DNA of 64,000 nucleotides. Origin: Skeletonema tropicum (Eukaryota > Bacillariophyta > Thalassiosirophyceae > Thalassiosirales > Thalassiosiraceae). The notes beneath the pieces were generated by a model. The model was not told where the DNA came from and ran no database searches. It saw only the letters and a list, made by a program, of their open reading frames with translations. The stretch's first letter is position 1, and every line of letters starts with the position of its first letter. The translations under genes and the position numbers were made by a program. Below, piece after piece: positions 53,646-63,731 of this stretch. The stretch is from assembly GCA_037178625.1 (NCBI GenBank), contig CM074134.1, positions 1,674,001-1,738,000 on the forward strand. The letters run 5' to 3'.

Positions 53646-54905
53646 ATGATAGGTAAACCAATGACATCGCCAAACATCCCAACAATCATCGCACTAAGCT
53701 TCGGAGCCGGTCTTTTCGCCGCAACACACCTCCTACGCCTCCGCGACCGCGAACGGCTCCGCAAGGCATGCAGTCGAACCCAAAAGCATCTCCTCAAGGG
53801 ACAACGTGCCGCACTTGGTGCCGATTTGACAAGTTACATTCCAATTTGGAGGGGTACATCGAGACAAAAGGTTGTAGTGTTGGGTGCCGGTGCGTTTGGG
53901 ACTGCCATGGCATTTGCAGCGGCACAGGGTGGCAATGAGGTAGTGATTTATATGAGGGATAAGAATCAGTGTCATATAATTAATACGGAGCATCGGAATC
54001 CGAGGTACTTGTCGGAATTCTCATTGCTTGTGGAGGAGGGGGGCAATAAATCGTCTGAAATTCGTGGGATTTGTACACTGGATGAGTTGAAGGTAGAATT
54101 AGAAACGCCAGGAGTGGTGATTATCCACGCCTTGCCGTGTCAGCTTACCCCTCCTTGGTTTCGTGAACACAAGGATATAATTCCTCATGATGCTCTGATA
54201 TGTGTCACGGCCAAGGGGTTATATTTACCAACACAACAATTAATGGGACATGCTATACTGGACGCACTTGACAGGGCAGAGCAGCCATTGGCATTCTTGT
54301 CAGGGCCCAGTTTTGCAGAGGAGATTATGAAAGGGAATCCGACAACGTTGGTGGTGGCATCGGATGAATTATTTCAGGCAGTTCGGATTCAAAGGGTGAT
54401 GAGCAACTTTAAAACTATTCGAGTGTTCACTTCGGATGATCCAGTGGGTGTGCAGTTGGGAGGTGCGCTCAAGAATCCATTGGCGGTTGGTGCTGGGATG
54501 GTTGCTGGGATGGGGTTTGGTACAAATACACTTTCGGCTGTTGTTGTCAGGGCATCGCATGAGCTACGTCAGCTTGCCGCAGCAATGGGAGGTAATCCTC
54601 GTACAATCGATGGCTTGGCTGGCATTGGAGATTTAATGTTGACGTGTTTTAGTTCGCAGAGTCGTAATCAGAGATGTGGACAACGGCTGATGAAAGGAGA
54701 GACTGTGGAGGATATTCAAAAGGAGTACACAGTGGAGGGAATCCCGACGGCCGATGTGGCGGTTATTTATGGTGACATGTGTGGGTTGGAATTGCCAATC
54801 TTTAGATGTGTTCATGCACTCATTCACAAAAAGATTACTCCAGACGAAGCTGTGATGAGTCTGATGGGGAGACGGTCTCAATATGAAAGGAAGAATTCAC
54901 CATGA
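53646..54905 (+). CDS. gpsA: NAD-dependent glycerol-3-phosphate dehydrogenase
   Basis: A 419-residue protein. The nucleotide-binding GAGAFGTAMAFAAA is near residue 82. The family segment SGPSFAEE lies near 220, and a lysine of the active site is in GGALKNPLAVGAGM. DGLAGIGDLMLTCFSSQSRN follows near 335. This is the order of the bacterial GpsA/eukaryotic GPD type. It reduces dihydroxyacetone phosphate to glycerol 3-phosphate, feeding glycerolipid or glycerol synthesis. Residues about 8-28 form a hydrophobic segment, so the protein may be membrane-anchored or targeted. The motif set is complete. It converges with the EPSP synthase gene, 72 bases apart. Confidence 0.9.
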   Translation: MIGKPMTSPNIPTIIALSFGAGLFAATHLLRLRDRERLRKACSRTQKHLLKGQRAALGADLTSYIPIWRGTSRQKVVVLGAGAFGTAMAFAAAQGGNEVVIYMRDKNQCHIINTEHRNPRYLSEFSLLVEEGGNKSSEIRGICTLDELKVELETPGVVIIHALPCQLTPPWFREHKDIIPHDALICVTAKGLYLPTQQLMGHAILDALDRAEQPLAFLSGPSFAEEIMKGNPTTLVVASDELFQAVRIQRVMSNFKTIRVFTSDDPVGVQLGGALKNPLAVGAGMVAGMGFGTNTLSAVVVRASHELRQLAAAMGGNPRTIDGLAGIGDLMLTCFSSQSRNQRCGQRLMKGETVEDIQKEYTVEGIPTADVAVIYGDMCGLELPIFRCVHALIHKKITPDEAVMSLMGRRSQYERKNSP

Positions 54906-54977
54906 CATCCACGCACGATATCATTCAATTGAGTCAGTCATTAGTTAAACCGTTAACTTTTTTACATGTAAATATTC

Positions 54978-56570
54978 CTAGTTAGCACTTGCAATCGATC
55001 CAAGCATTTCAAAGTATGTAGGGAAAGTCTTTGCGGTACATCCAGGATCATCAATGATCACATTGACGCCACCACAAGCTGCCAGAGAGAAGGTCATTGC
55101 CATTCTGTGATCATCATAAGTTTCAATGACAACATTATCATTCACCTTGTTGTCTGCGGGTGGATGAATGATGCAGTAATCTTCAAATTCCTCCACAGTG
55201 GCTCCAAGCTTGGTACACTCTGCAACAATGGCCTTCATGCGCTCAGTCTCCTTCAGCCTCCAAGAGTATACATTCCTAATCGTAGTAGGTCCTTCTGCGA
55301 ATAGGGCAGCCACTGCCAAAGTCATGGCAGCATCCGGAATCTTTCCACAGTCAACATCAACTCCCTTCAATTTGGTGTTAGGATCGCGAGTGACGGTAAT
55401 ACTCTCGGGTGCCCAAGTAACAGTAGCACCCATTTGTTCCATAACATCCGCAAATGCCACATCTCCCTGAACACTTTCGGAACCACATCCACGAACGGTA
55501 ACTGTTCCACCGGTAATAGCAGCACCGGCAAGGAAGTAACTGGCACTACTGGCATCTCCCTCCACCAATATCGAATCAGGAGATGTGTACTTCTCGTCAC
55601 TTCCAATGATGAACGAGGGAGTACCATCCATGTCACCCTCAATTTTCACATTCACACCAAACTTTTTCATTAGACCAATAGTCAATGACACATACGGAGC
55701 GGAAATCAACTCATCCTTGATGGCAATGGTAACATCCCCATCCACAACAGGAGATGCCATCAGCAACGAGGAAAGGAATTGAGAGGACATCTTTCCCGAA
55801 ATGGATGCAGACCCACCCTTCAAACCATTGGCATTAATAGTCACGGGAGGACATCCAGTCTCCTCGACGCAACTCACATCCGCACCAAGTTGTTTCAACC
55901 CATCAATCAAGTCGGCAATCGGACGTTCCCTCATACGGGGAACACCATCCAACACGAATTTTCCCTTACCCATACATAATGCCGCCGCAAGAGGTCTCAT
56001 GGCTGTACCAGCATTTCCCAGAAAGAGTTCCAAGCTTTCTTCAGGAGTAGGTGAGTCAATTGGACCAGCTTGTCCAGTCACAGTTACGGCAGTTTTGTCC
56101 TCGGCATCTCGCTCTACTGGAACCTGGAGTGTGTCGAGCGCCTCGAGCATGTAACGGATGTCATCACTCTCCAATAAGTTTTCGACACGTGTATTCCCTT
56201 CGGATAGGGCGGCAAGGAGGAGACAACGATTGGATAATGATTTGGATCCGGGGAGAGTCACGGTTCCATCGAGTGATTTGATGGGTGTAACTGTGAGTTG
56301 ATTCTTTTCCTCGTCCATTGCAAATGTCATGCCGGTAGCAGCAGCTGCGTCGCCTTCTGAGGTGGCAACATCGCCATATCCACGTGATTCGGCCCACTTG
56401 GATCTGGATGCAATCTTTTGTTTGTTTTTGCTTGCTTCTAGAATGATGGAGGAGGAACGCGTGTTTTGCTGCATGAGTTGTGTCTTTTGAGGGATTGTGA
56501 ATGCTGATGTGTACAAGCACGGTGCCGAGAGGATGGCGGCTATTGCCAATTGTCTAAATACTGTTCTCAT
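54978..56570 (-). CDS. EPSP synthase, plastid-targeted
   Basis: The start at ATG 56570 gives a signal peptide ending SAF (LYTSAFTIP), the complex-plastid leader motif; an upstream ATG at 56666 is less likely. The product is about 530 residues. The phosphoenolpyruvate-binding [17 protein letters not shown] is near residue 105. The [15 protein letters not shown] segment at the glyphosate site has Gly-Asn-Ala-Gly-Thr-Ala-Met-Arg-Pro. The [14 protein letters not shown] block is near the C-terminus. The enzyme joins shikimate 3-phosphate with phosphoenolpyruvate in aromatic amino acid synthesis. It stands alone and is not part of a pentafunctional AROM protein. No intron is required. Confidence 0.93.
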   Translation of the reverse strand: MRTVFRQLAIAAILSAPCLYTSAFTIPQKTQLMQQNTRSSSIILEASKNKQKIASRSKWAESRGYGDVATSEGDAAAATGMTFAMDEEKNQLTVTPIKSLDGTVTLPGSKSLSNRCLLLAALSEGNTRVENLLESDDIRYMLEALDTLQVPVERDAEDKTAVTVTGQAGPIDSPTPEESLELFLGNAGTAMRPLAAALCMGKGKFVLDGVPRMRERPIADLIDGLKQLGADVSCVEETGCPPVTINANGLKGGSASISGKMSSQFLSSLLMASPVVDGDVTIAIKDELISAPYVSLTIGLMKKFGVNVKIEGDMDGTPSFIIGSDEKYTSPDSILVEGDASSASYFLAGAAITGGTVTVRGCGSESVQGDVAFADVMEQMGATVTWAPESITVTRDPNTKLKGVDVDCGKIPDAAMTLAVAALFAEGPTTIRNVYSWRLKETERMKAIVAECTKLGATVEEFEDYCIIHPPADNKVNDNVVIETYDDHRMAMTFSLAACGGVNVIIDDPGCTAKTFPTYFEMLGSIASAN

Positions 56571-57071
56571 ATTGGGTTGTTGCGTGAATATATGTTCAGC
56601 AGGCCGTAGTGATGGATTGTTGACACACTGTAATGTTGTATGGCACGTATAGTAGCAAGTATTCAAAGATGATGAGCAGGATCAAAATCAAAATGTGCGG
56701 TTGTAGAATGCTTTCTCAAAAGCGATGACGAGGATGACGCTGTCAACTACTTTGTGACAAATCCAAGTCGATGGGTCACCAAAATGAAATGTCATTAAAG
56801 CTACATAATGACCAAACAACATGCAGTTAGTCCACAGAAGTTGCCCGCGGGAGAATCCGCTCATGGGGGCGTGCAATTATCGTGGATGGGCGAGCTAATA
56901 TCGTGGACGGGAAAGTAGTACGGCGGGCAACTTCTTTGGAGCCACTGCAATCGAACCAAAAACCAAAATGACGCGACATATGTCACTAACTCGCACTATT
57001 ATGTCTGATGAAAAGTACTACTGTGATGTAGTGGGATCCATGCTACCTCCTTTTTAATCACTGTCAACAAC
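56571..57071. other. spacer with a 110-bp inverted-repeat element
   Basis: Between the divergent EPSP synthase and SLC35F5-like genes. The pair AGAAGTTGCCCGC (56836-56848 with 56923-56935) is perfect and extends to 17 of 18 bases. It suggests a small foldback element at about 56831-56940. Inside, ATCGTGGATGGG/ATCGTGGACGGG occurs twice. Confidence 0.6.
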
Positions 57072-58535
57072 ATGTGGTCATCCTCCTACGCGCTCGGAAT
57101 ATTCTTCCTTGTAATCGTCTCAATCCTATGGACCGTCTGCAGCATGGTAGTCCAACACTTATACCACGAAATGAATTTTGACTCACCATTCTTAATAGTG
57201 TACATTGGCACAAGTCTCTTCTCGGTATTCTTGCCGATACGCTTGGGATATGAACGATTTGGACATTTACTGCACAAGAAGTTGGGTGATGGAACTAATG
57301 ATATTGTGGTGATTCCTTGGGGTAATTATCCGGCTCCAACAACATCACGAAGTTTGGATCATCACGATGATGGAAGTGTCTCTGTGAATGATGCACAGGA
57401 GTTAATGCGTTCGCCTACTGATAATGGCACTACCAATGGCAATGGAATGATCCGAAATAATAGCAAAGAATCGATAGAGTTGAGCTACCTAGATGAATCG
57501 ACATCTGCAGAAGCATCGGCACTGGGTATACTCGATGACTTTTCATTCAACAATGATTATTGCATACAATATTATGAACCGAAGCAAAAAAATGAAGAAT
57601 CCAGACTGGGCAATAGTGATACTTCTCAAAGCACTAGTGACAACAACAACTTTTCGACATATCTCCTATCACATCGAGATCATATATCCATGGCATCCAA
57701 AGTGGCACCTATGTGGTTCCTATCCAATTACTTTTATGCCATGTCATTGGAATGGACGTCGATAGCGAGTAGTACTGTGTTAGCATCAATGGGCTCAATT
57801 TTTGCCTTTGGATTTGCGACTTGTTCCAAGCTTGGTGATGAAACGATTACAAGAAACAAACTTATGGGAGTATTATTGTGTTTTATGGGTGGTGTTGCAA
57901 CCACTTATACAGATTCGGGTGGTGATAACAACAACAACAGTATGCGACATCTTACTGGTCAGTTTCATGTATCTGATTTAAATGATTCAACGAGATCGTT
58001 ATTGGGGGATCTTTGTGGTTTAGTGTCTGCCATTGGTTATGGCGCCTATACTAATTTACTTCGGCACTTGTGTCCCAAAGATGAAGATCGAATGTCAATG
58101 CAATTGTTGTTTGGTTACATTGGACTGTTGAATATGGTGGTATTGTTGCCTGTGGCGATATGGGTGAATGTTTCGTCGCATAATGACGACTACAGCAGTG
58201 AAGATAGTGAGACGGTAGAGCCTTCCAACTACGCAGATCCAGATCACACTCAAGAAACGACATCGCATGTATTGACAATGCCCATTTTCTTATTCCTATT
58301 ATTGAAGGGTTTGCTGGACAATGTACTCTCGGACTATCTTTGGGCACGTGCCGTGATTTTGACATCAGCCACAGTAGCTTCTGTTGGAGTAGGGTTAACA
58401 ATACCCATGGCGTTCGCAGCTGATTATTTCATGGGCAACTACAATGGATCATCTCAAAGTGGTGAAGTCTGGGGTGCAATACTGGTACTGATTGGCTTTG
58501 TATTCGTGAATATAGATGGTTTTAAGCAAGAGTGA
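57072..58535 (+). CDS. SLC35F5-like drug/metabolite superfamily transporter
   Basis: A 487-residue protein with a clear membrane layout. Two helices lie at the N-terminus (GIFFLVIVSILWTVCSMVVQ and FLIVYIGTSLFSVFLPI). A hydrophilic loop of about 150 residues follows, and then eight or so helices. The segment ASKVAPMWFLSNYFYAMSLE followed by TSIASSTVLASMGSIFAFG is typical of SLC35F5/EamA proteins, as is GDLCGLVSAIGYGAYTNLLR. The length and loop fit SLC35F5, whose substrates are poorly defined. No intron is needed. Confidence 0.8.
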   Translation: MWSSSYALGIFFLVIVSILWTVCSMVVQHLYHEMNFDSPFLIVYIGTSLFSVFLPIRLGYERFGHLLHKKLGDGTNDIVVIPWGNYPAPTTSRSLDHHDDGSVSVNDAQELMRSPTDNGTTNGNGMIRNNSKESIELSYLDESTSAEASALGILDDFSFNNDYCIQYYEPKQKNEESRLGNSDTSQSTSDNNNFSTYLLSHRDHISMASKVAPMWFLSNYFYAMSLEWTSIASSTVLASMGSIFAFGFATCSKLGDETITRNKLMGVLLCFMGGVATTYTDSGGDNNNNSMRHLTGQFHVSDLNDSTRSLLGDLCGLVSAIGYGAYTNLLRHLCPKDEDRMSMQLLFGYIGLLNMVVLLPVAIWVNVSSHNDDYSSEDSETVEPSNYADPDHTQETTSHVLTMPIFLFLLLKGLLDNVLSDYLWARAVILTSATVASVGVGLTIPMAFAADYFMGNYNGSSQSGEVWGAILVLIGFVFVNIDGFKQE

Positions 58536-58643
58536 TGTAAATAATGATGTGTAATGTACATATAATGATGCAAGAGAGTGTGTGAGAGATGACAACGCAA
58601 TACTACACTAAAAGTACCTGTAATTTTTAATGGAAAGAGAGTG

Positions 58644-59621
58644 TCATAAACGAGAGTGTGGTTGCAGCGGTGCAAACTGGGCAGCTTCTCCAGCTCCGCT
58701 CGTCATCATGAACGATTTCACCAAGTCATCCGACATTAGCGCCGCAGAATTGGTCAATGCCACATGATCTAGACCCTCTTGAACAGTATGATCACGAGAG
58801 TAATTTAACGATGATTTGGTGACTGACACAGCCACCGGCGAATTTTGGATGATTTTCGAAATGATCTGGTTGGCCTCATCGAAAAGTTCACTTTCACTAT
58901 TGGATACTCGACTCACAAACCCCAATTTCAGTGCTTCATCACAACCAAAATCTTCCCCCGCAAAACAAAGTTCTCTCACACGAGATCCGAACCCCACCAA
59001 TTTCGGGAAACGTTGCAGCGTGCCTACATCTGCAGCAAGTCCTAACCTTGCCTCTCGAATGGAAAATACGGTGCTTGGACTGCAGATACGTACATCGGCA
59101 CAACATACCATATCTATCCCCGCTCCGACGCACGCTCCGTGAATTGCGGCAACTACTGGCACTGGACATTCTTCAATTGCAGTGAAGGCCGCTTGCATTT
59201 GTGATATTTGTGGTTTGAATGCCAATGCTTTCCGTGCAATATCTACTGATGTTAATTCATCATCGTCACTATCTGGTGATATTCCACTAAAGAACTTTTC
59301 ATCCGTAATATCAATCCCACCACAAAATCCCTTTCCACTGCCCGAGAGTAACACACATCGAGTTCCATCACCGATAGTTCCAATTTGAAGGAATGCATCA
59401 CCGATTTCACGCCACATATGTGCGTTGATGGCGTTTCGTTTGCGAGGTCTGTGGAGTTTTACATGGGTGACGTGTGGGAGGGATTCGTGGTAGGTTATGC
59501 TTAGATTTGTGAAGGAGGCGTTTAGCGGGTGCTTCTTTGATGTGGCCATGATGATATTATGGCCGCTGCTCGTGCTCATTTCATTATGTGGGCGGTCTAT
59601 CTTTTTGTTTGCACTGAGCAA
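58644..59621 (-). CDS. enoyl-CoA hydratase/isomerase, dienoyl-CoA isomerase type
   Basis: The frame is 325 codons. ATGs at 59621, 59579 and 59549 are all possible starts. The crotonase fold signatures are GKGFCGGIDITDEKFFSGI, AAIHGACVGAGIDMVCCADV and EARLGLAADVGTLQRFPK. The last has the catalytic Glu and Asp pattern of delta3,5-delta2,4-dienoyl-CoA isomerase (ECH1), which acts in the breakdown of unsaturated fatty acids. The C-terminus is HSRL; SRL is a peroxisomal PTS1-like signal. Peroxisomal location is an inference from that tripeptide. Confidence 0.85.
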   Translation of the reverse strand: MLSANKKIDRPHNEMSTSSGHNIIMATSKKHPLNASFTNLSITYHESLPHVTHVKLHRPRKRNAINAHMWREIGDAFLQIGTIGDGTRCVLLSGSGKGFCGGIDITDEKFFSGISPDSDDDELTSVDIARKALAFKPQISQMQAAFTAIEECPVPVVAAIHGACVGAGIDMVCCADVRICSPSTVFSIREARLGLAADVGTLQRFPKLVGFGSRVRELCFAGEDFGCDEALKLGFVSRVSNSESELFDEANQIISKIIQNSPVAVSVTKSSLNYSRDHTVQEGLDHVALTNSAALMSDDLVKSFMMTSGAGEAAQFAPLQPHSRL

Positions 59622-59683
59622 GAGAGCACTGGTGGTGTAATCCCATGGTGTAATTTTTTAAAAATCCCCTTGAAACTTACTTA

Positions 59684-59811
59684 GGATCCCACGTCGGAAT
59701 AAATACATATCTTGGAGCGAGGGCAGCTGGCGCGCTGGCTCGATCTTCATAAGTAAAGCATCTTCAACCTGAAAGTTGGATCCAACGTCGGAATAGGTAC
59801 ATATCTTGGAG
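59684..59811. repeat. two direct copies of a 34-bp block, 94 bp apart
   Basis: The block GGATCCMACGTCGGAATA then a TACATATCTTGGAG end is present at 59684-59717 and 59778-59811. It lies upstream of the membrane TPR-like gene and may be a duplicated promoter module. Confidence 0.65.
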
Positions 59812-59951
59812 GGCAGCCCTCAGCAGGCAGCGACACAACATCATGGACATGGTGTTCCAACTTGTAGTAGCTTTGTGGTGCATATTTATCTATCACATGC
59901 ACCTACAATGATGAGAAGGACCACAACGTTGAAGCACATCATAATAATCTA

Positions 59952-61754
59952 TTGTTCATGACGTCCTACTACGCGCCCCAAACACCAAGCCCAAGGGCAA
60001 AGTCCCGAGCAAGAATGTCGCACCTCCTCCGAGCCACCGGCGGCGGCGATGAGAACGACGACATCACACCACCCGAATCACCCAAGTTATTAAACGCACT
60101 AAGACTAGCCGCACGTAGCGGTAGTGGTGGAAGTGATGAAAATTCCCAAGAGGGGTTTTCACCCTTGCCCATGTCACCCTCCAACTACAAGCTCAAAAGT
60201 AATAATACTAGCAGTAGTACCCTTAATAGCCACAGCAGCAATGAACATTCCATTGCCTCCTCATATGCAAACTCAATTGAGGCCATGGCAGCTACAGTCG
60301 AAGCAGCGGCGATAAAAAATCGTCAACGGTCCAAACGGAGTCCCAAGAAGAGTCCAAAAAGGAAAAATAAGGGTAGTGGGGGAAGCGTTAGTGCGCAGTA
60401 TCAGGGAACAATAACACGAAAAAAACAATTACTTTCTTCTTCCTCTTCCACAAACAACAACATGATGAAGAAGAAGAGGATACCCGTGCCCAAATTGACC
60501 GCTGGTCATCTTGTAGTGATTATTATCTTGGTTCCATTTGTAATGATGGAGGCATTCTTATCGATGCTTGTGTTTGCTTACAATAATGGTATTAGTAGTA
60601 TGAGTGTGGTTGGTGGAAGATTGACGGTTGCCAGCACTGCAGATGTCGTCAGCAGTACTGCAGATGTTGTCAGCAGTACTGCAGATGTCGTCAGTACTGA
60701 AGATGATCATTCGGATGTTAGGGAGGTCCACTTGAACGTGAATGATGATGTCGATCATCAGGAAGTCCATCAGGAGCAACAAAGTGTCAATTTTGACGAC
60801 CAAGGTGAGGAAAGCGATGAAGAGAATGATGTCATAGTGGTTCCCCCACCAACGACTGAGGACGCGGAGGTGGGGAATGATGGTGTCACTGATCATCCAC
60901 AAACTGAGACTGAGATTGAGAATACTGATGATGATGATGATGATGAAAATGATGTTGACACTGCAAAGTCAAACATTGTAGCAATGCAGTCCATGTTAAA
61001 GGAAGCATTGACGAAACTAAATAATAATGGATCAGACAGGCACGGTAAAAAGGCAGTGGAGACACTCTGCCTCACGGTTTGGAGTCGTGGGGTTGAAGCT
61101 CTCTCTTCTTTGACAAATGAAAATGAAAACGATGAAGACAATAATGATACTTGGAACGCGTTGGCAATGGATGCTCAACGCTGTATTGCTGGAGCTGAGT
61201 TGGTTTACCTTTCGAGAGATGTCAATATTGACAGTGTGAGGAAGGCGAAGGTTATCTTTGAAAGCTTGTCGGATGTAGACCCGGACAATGCAAGTGTGAG
61301 AGCTGGACTTGGTACATCTCTCTTGATCTTGGGTGTGATGAAAGAAGATGCATCGTTTTTGAAATTGGCCATGTTTCACTTGAAGACTGCATCATCTCTG
61401 TGCCAGAAAGCTCAATTAGTAGAAAAAGACGAACAACAACCGCAATCAATATTCCAGAGTGATCCATCTGCAATGAGCGCTGCCATTCTTCACAATTTGG
61501 CTCTTGCCAGCATTGCCTTGGGAGATGATGTCTCTCCTGTGTCCCTCCTTTTGCGATCGGAAGCCATTCGTCGGGAGGTTTCGTCAAATCATCCAGCCAA
61601 TTTGTTCTGGAACTGTCATCGTGATGCTTTGTTGACAATTGAGCAACAGGCAGTACTAATGGGTGCGAAGAGTACTACTATGCGCCAAAAGAAGAAGACA
61701 AAGTTTAAAATTCCGTTCCTTTCGGACAGATTTGGTACAAAAGTAAATGCTTGA
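59952..61754 (+). CDS. single-span membrane protein with acidic linker and helical C-terminus
   Basis: A 600-residue protein. The N-terminal 180 residues are low-complexity and basic. One hydrophobic helix follows at about residues 190-215 (VVIIILVPFVMMEAFLSMLVF). Next come an in-frame repeat of the seven-residue unit STADVVS (about three copies, 21-bp DNA repeat at 60640-60695) and a long acidic linker. The last 230 residues look helical, with AKVIFESLSDVDPDNASVR of tetratricopeptide-like type. Function unknown. It is probably a scaffold or anchoring protein. Confidence 0.6.
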   Translation: MFMTSYYAPQTPSPRAKSRARMSHLLRATGGGDENDDITPPESPKLLNALRLAARSGSGGSDENSQEGFSPLPMSPSNYKLKSNNTSSSTLNSHSSNEHSIASSYANSIEAMAATVEAAAIKNRQRSKRSPKKSPKRKNKGSGGSVSAQYQGTITRKKQLLSSSSSTNNNMMKKKRIPVPKLTAGHLVVIIILVPFVMMEAFLSMLVFAYNNGISSMSVVGGRLTVASTADVVSSTADVVSSTADVVSTEDDHSDVREVHLNVNDDVDHQEVHQEQQSVNFDDQGEESDEENDVIVVPPPTTEDAEVGNDGVTDHPQTETEIENTDDDDDDENDVDTAKSNIVAMQSMLKEALTKLNNNGSDRHGKKAVETLCLTVWSRGVEALSSLTNENENDEDNNDTWNALAMDAQRCIAGAELVYLSRDVNIDSVRKAKVIFESLSDVDPDNASVRAGLGTSLLILGVMKEDASFLKLAMFHLKTASSLCQKAQLVEKDEQQPQSIFQSDPSAMSAAILHNLALASIALGDDVSPVSLLLRSEAIRREVSSNHPANLFWNCHRDALLTIEQQAVLMGAKSTTMRQKKKTKFKIPFLSDRFGTKVNA

Positions 61755-62109
61755 AAGGAGAGAATAGATCCCTTCTATCCTGTAGAGTAACAGCGAATCA
61801 CAAAAAGGAATGAGCATTGTCGTCTACCCAAGCCTTGGGAAAGAGGAAGATTCACACCGTCTTCAGTCTTCAATCGCCTGACCATCACCACAAGTAACTT
61901 AGCACATATGAGCATCTGGGTGCGATTGGGAAATAACTTACGCATGCAGCAAATGTTGGGTATCACTCCCCATAGAAGATAGTGTCGCCTCTGAAAGGGC
62001 CCACCACCGCACCAGACAGTACTTTAAATTTCTGTTCCACGACTATAATGAAATGAGTATCTAAACTTTAATCCTAAAGCTATTGTAAAATGAAATCGCT
62101 GTCTAAAAT
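61755..62109. other. convergent intergenic spacer
   Basis: A 355-bp interval between two convergent genes. No gene seen. Confidence 0.4.
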
Positions 62110-63403
62110 CTAAGCCCCAAGCTCCTTCTGCATCAAAGGAGTAAGGTACTCTGCAATTTGAAGGGCGCTGATTGCAATGTCAATCGTCGCAATATCCTTC
62201 GCTTCTTCACCAGTAACGCATAATTTGGCCACACGTTCCTTCACTGTTGCATAGTCAGGGTCTTGACTGAAGAAGTAAGGCATAGCGCCAGGGTATTTGG
62301 CCTCTAACACAGATACGTTGGCTTCATCTTCTTCATCTGGCATTGAATGTCTGAACATTTCGTTGCCATCGGCATCAGAAACCATGGCGTAAGAAGTAGC
62401 ACCTCCACAACGATCGGCTTGGACGGAGACTTGCTTGCCTGTCTTCGTTTTTATTGTGAATTTAACCTTGTCAAAGTCGGTAAATTCCTTGCCAGATGGA
62501 CCAGGAAGTGTTTGCATCGATGAGAAAGCCTTGTCTACTTCTACAGATTCAATATTGTCTACAGTCACATCGTAAAATGAGGCAAGCAGGGCTAACTCAT
62601 GGATTGCCATGTTCTTTAGCATGCCCTCTGCATTTCTTTCAAAGCATTCTCCAAGACTACTTGCATTGTTATCGTAGGTGTTGTTGGAAACGAAAGTGAC
62701 GTGTGAGCCTTCGTTAGATGCCGCAAACTCTCGTGCGTTTCTAACATATTTGCAAACATTCTTGTTGTAGCCCATGCAAATCTCCACGTTGGCAGCGGCA
62801 GCTTGACTCTTCATAGTTTCCAACTCAGCGACGGTTGTTGCTCCTGGCTTCTCCAGATAAATCACAGTGCAACCAGCAGCAATGGCTTCATTCAGGAGTC
62901 GAGGATTGTCTATGGTGCGACCAGAAATCAGTGCAAGACGCTTCACTCCATCTGCGACCGAAGGAACGTCGGCGAGGGAAGTATAGAATCCAACTTGATG
63001 ATCGGCTTCTGCTTTGGCTTCGAACTCTGCGAACTCTGAGCCACCAGGACCAGATGCGCCGGCTCCTAAGAACCATGGCTCCACAATGTGACAAAGTTTG
63101 GCAGACGGGCACTCATTTCCCAAAAGTTGAACAGCATGGTACCATCCCATTCCTCTGTAATTTCCATTCGATACGATATGTAAAGAACAGATAATGAGAC
63201 GAAGATGAACAAATTGAAATATCAAGAGATGTATGCCAAACTGAACTTACCGCAGCGGGCAGCCACAGCCAACGAGGATGACCTCGGCTTGAGTAAGATG
63301 AGGGAGTTGCAATTTCTGTCATTTTGTCTGCTGTATGTATTGCGATTGCGTTCTGAATTTATGGTGGCTTCCGTTGCGTGCTACTAACTGGGTGCTCGCT
63401 CAT
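62110..63403 (-). CDS. Gfo/Idh/MocA-family NAD(P)-dependent oxidoreductase
   Basis: Three exons on the minus strand: 63403-63389 (15 nt), 63315-63251 and 63154-62110, with introns of 73 and 96 nt. The joined frame gives EVILVGCGCPLR followed by GMGWYHAVQLL, the dinucleotide-binding motif. In one exon alone the same motif is cut. Later come IYLEKPGATT (family EKP motif) and GYNKN, with the C-terminal alpha/beta domain after about residue 150. Size (about 370 residues) fits the family. The substrate is not known. The first tiny exon is the least certain, since an alternative ATG at 63322 reads in a different frame. Confidence 0.75.
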
Positions 63404-63731
63404 GCTCTTTTGGAGATGTTTTGATCTGGATCTGGAAGATGAGAACAGGTTCACCTACGAGAAGATATACTTTATGTCTGTCCGTACTTATTTGTGATTT
63501 GTTTACAGTGGAACTAAAATAATTATCAGACGCTCCTTTTCCTCTCTAGTGGTTTGCTTCGGGCACAAGGAAGCGGGCGGGCGCTGGTGCTGTCCGCACG
63601 AACCCGCTGCCGGCCTCCGCTGGTGTCCCCGTCCGTTCTCCGCTGGAGCAACGCGTGAGCTCTGTCCTCCGCTATTAAGACAGCCAACTCTAACAACATA
63701 ATGTGACTGAAGGAGATTACCAGATACTTAC
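63404..63731. other. intergenic and intronic region
   Basis: A 328-bp stretch between the oxidoreductase start and the donor site of the next gene. It is partly GC-rich near 63570-63660. It may be partly an intron of the right-edge gene, so its function is unclear. Confidence 0.35.

Noticed and set aside
62110..63225. Oxidoreductase as one exon starting at 63225
   Set aside because: The N-terminal residues before GMGWYHAV read intronic sequence, and the dinucleotide-binding motif lies in the upstream exon.
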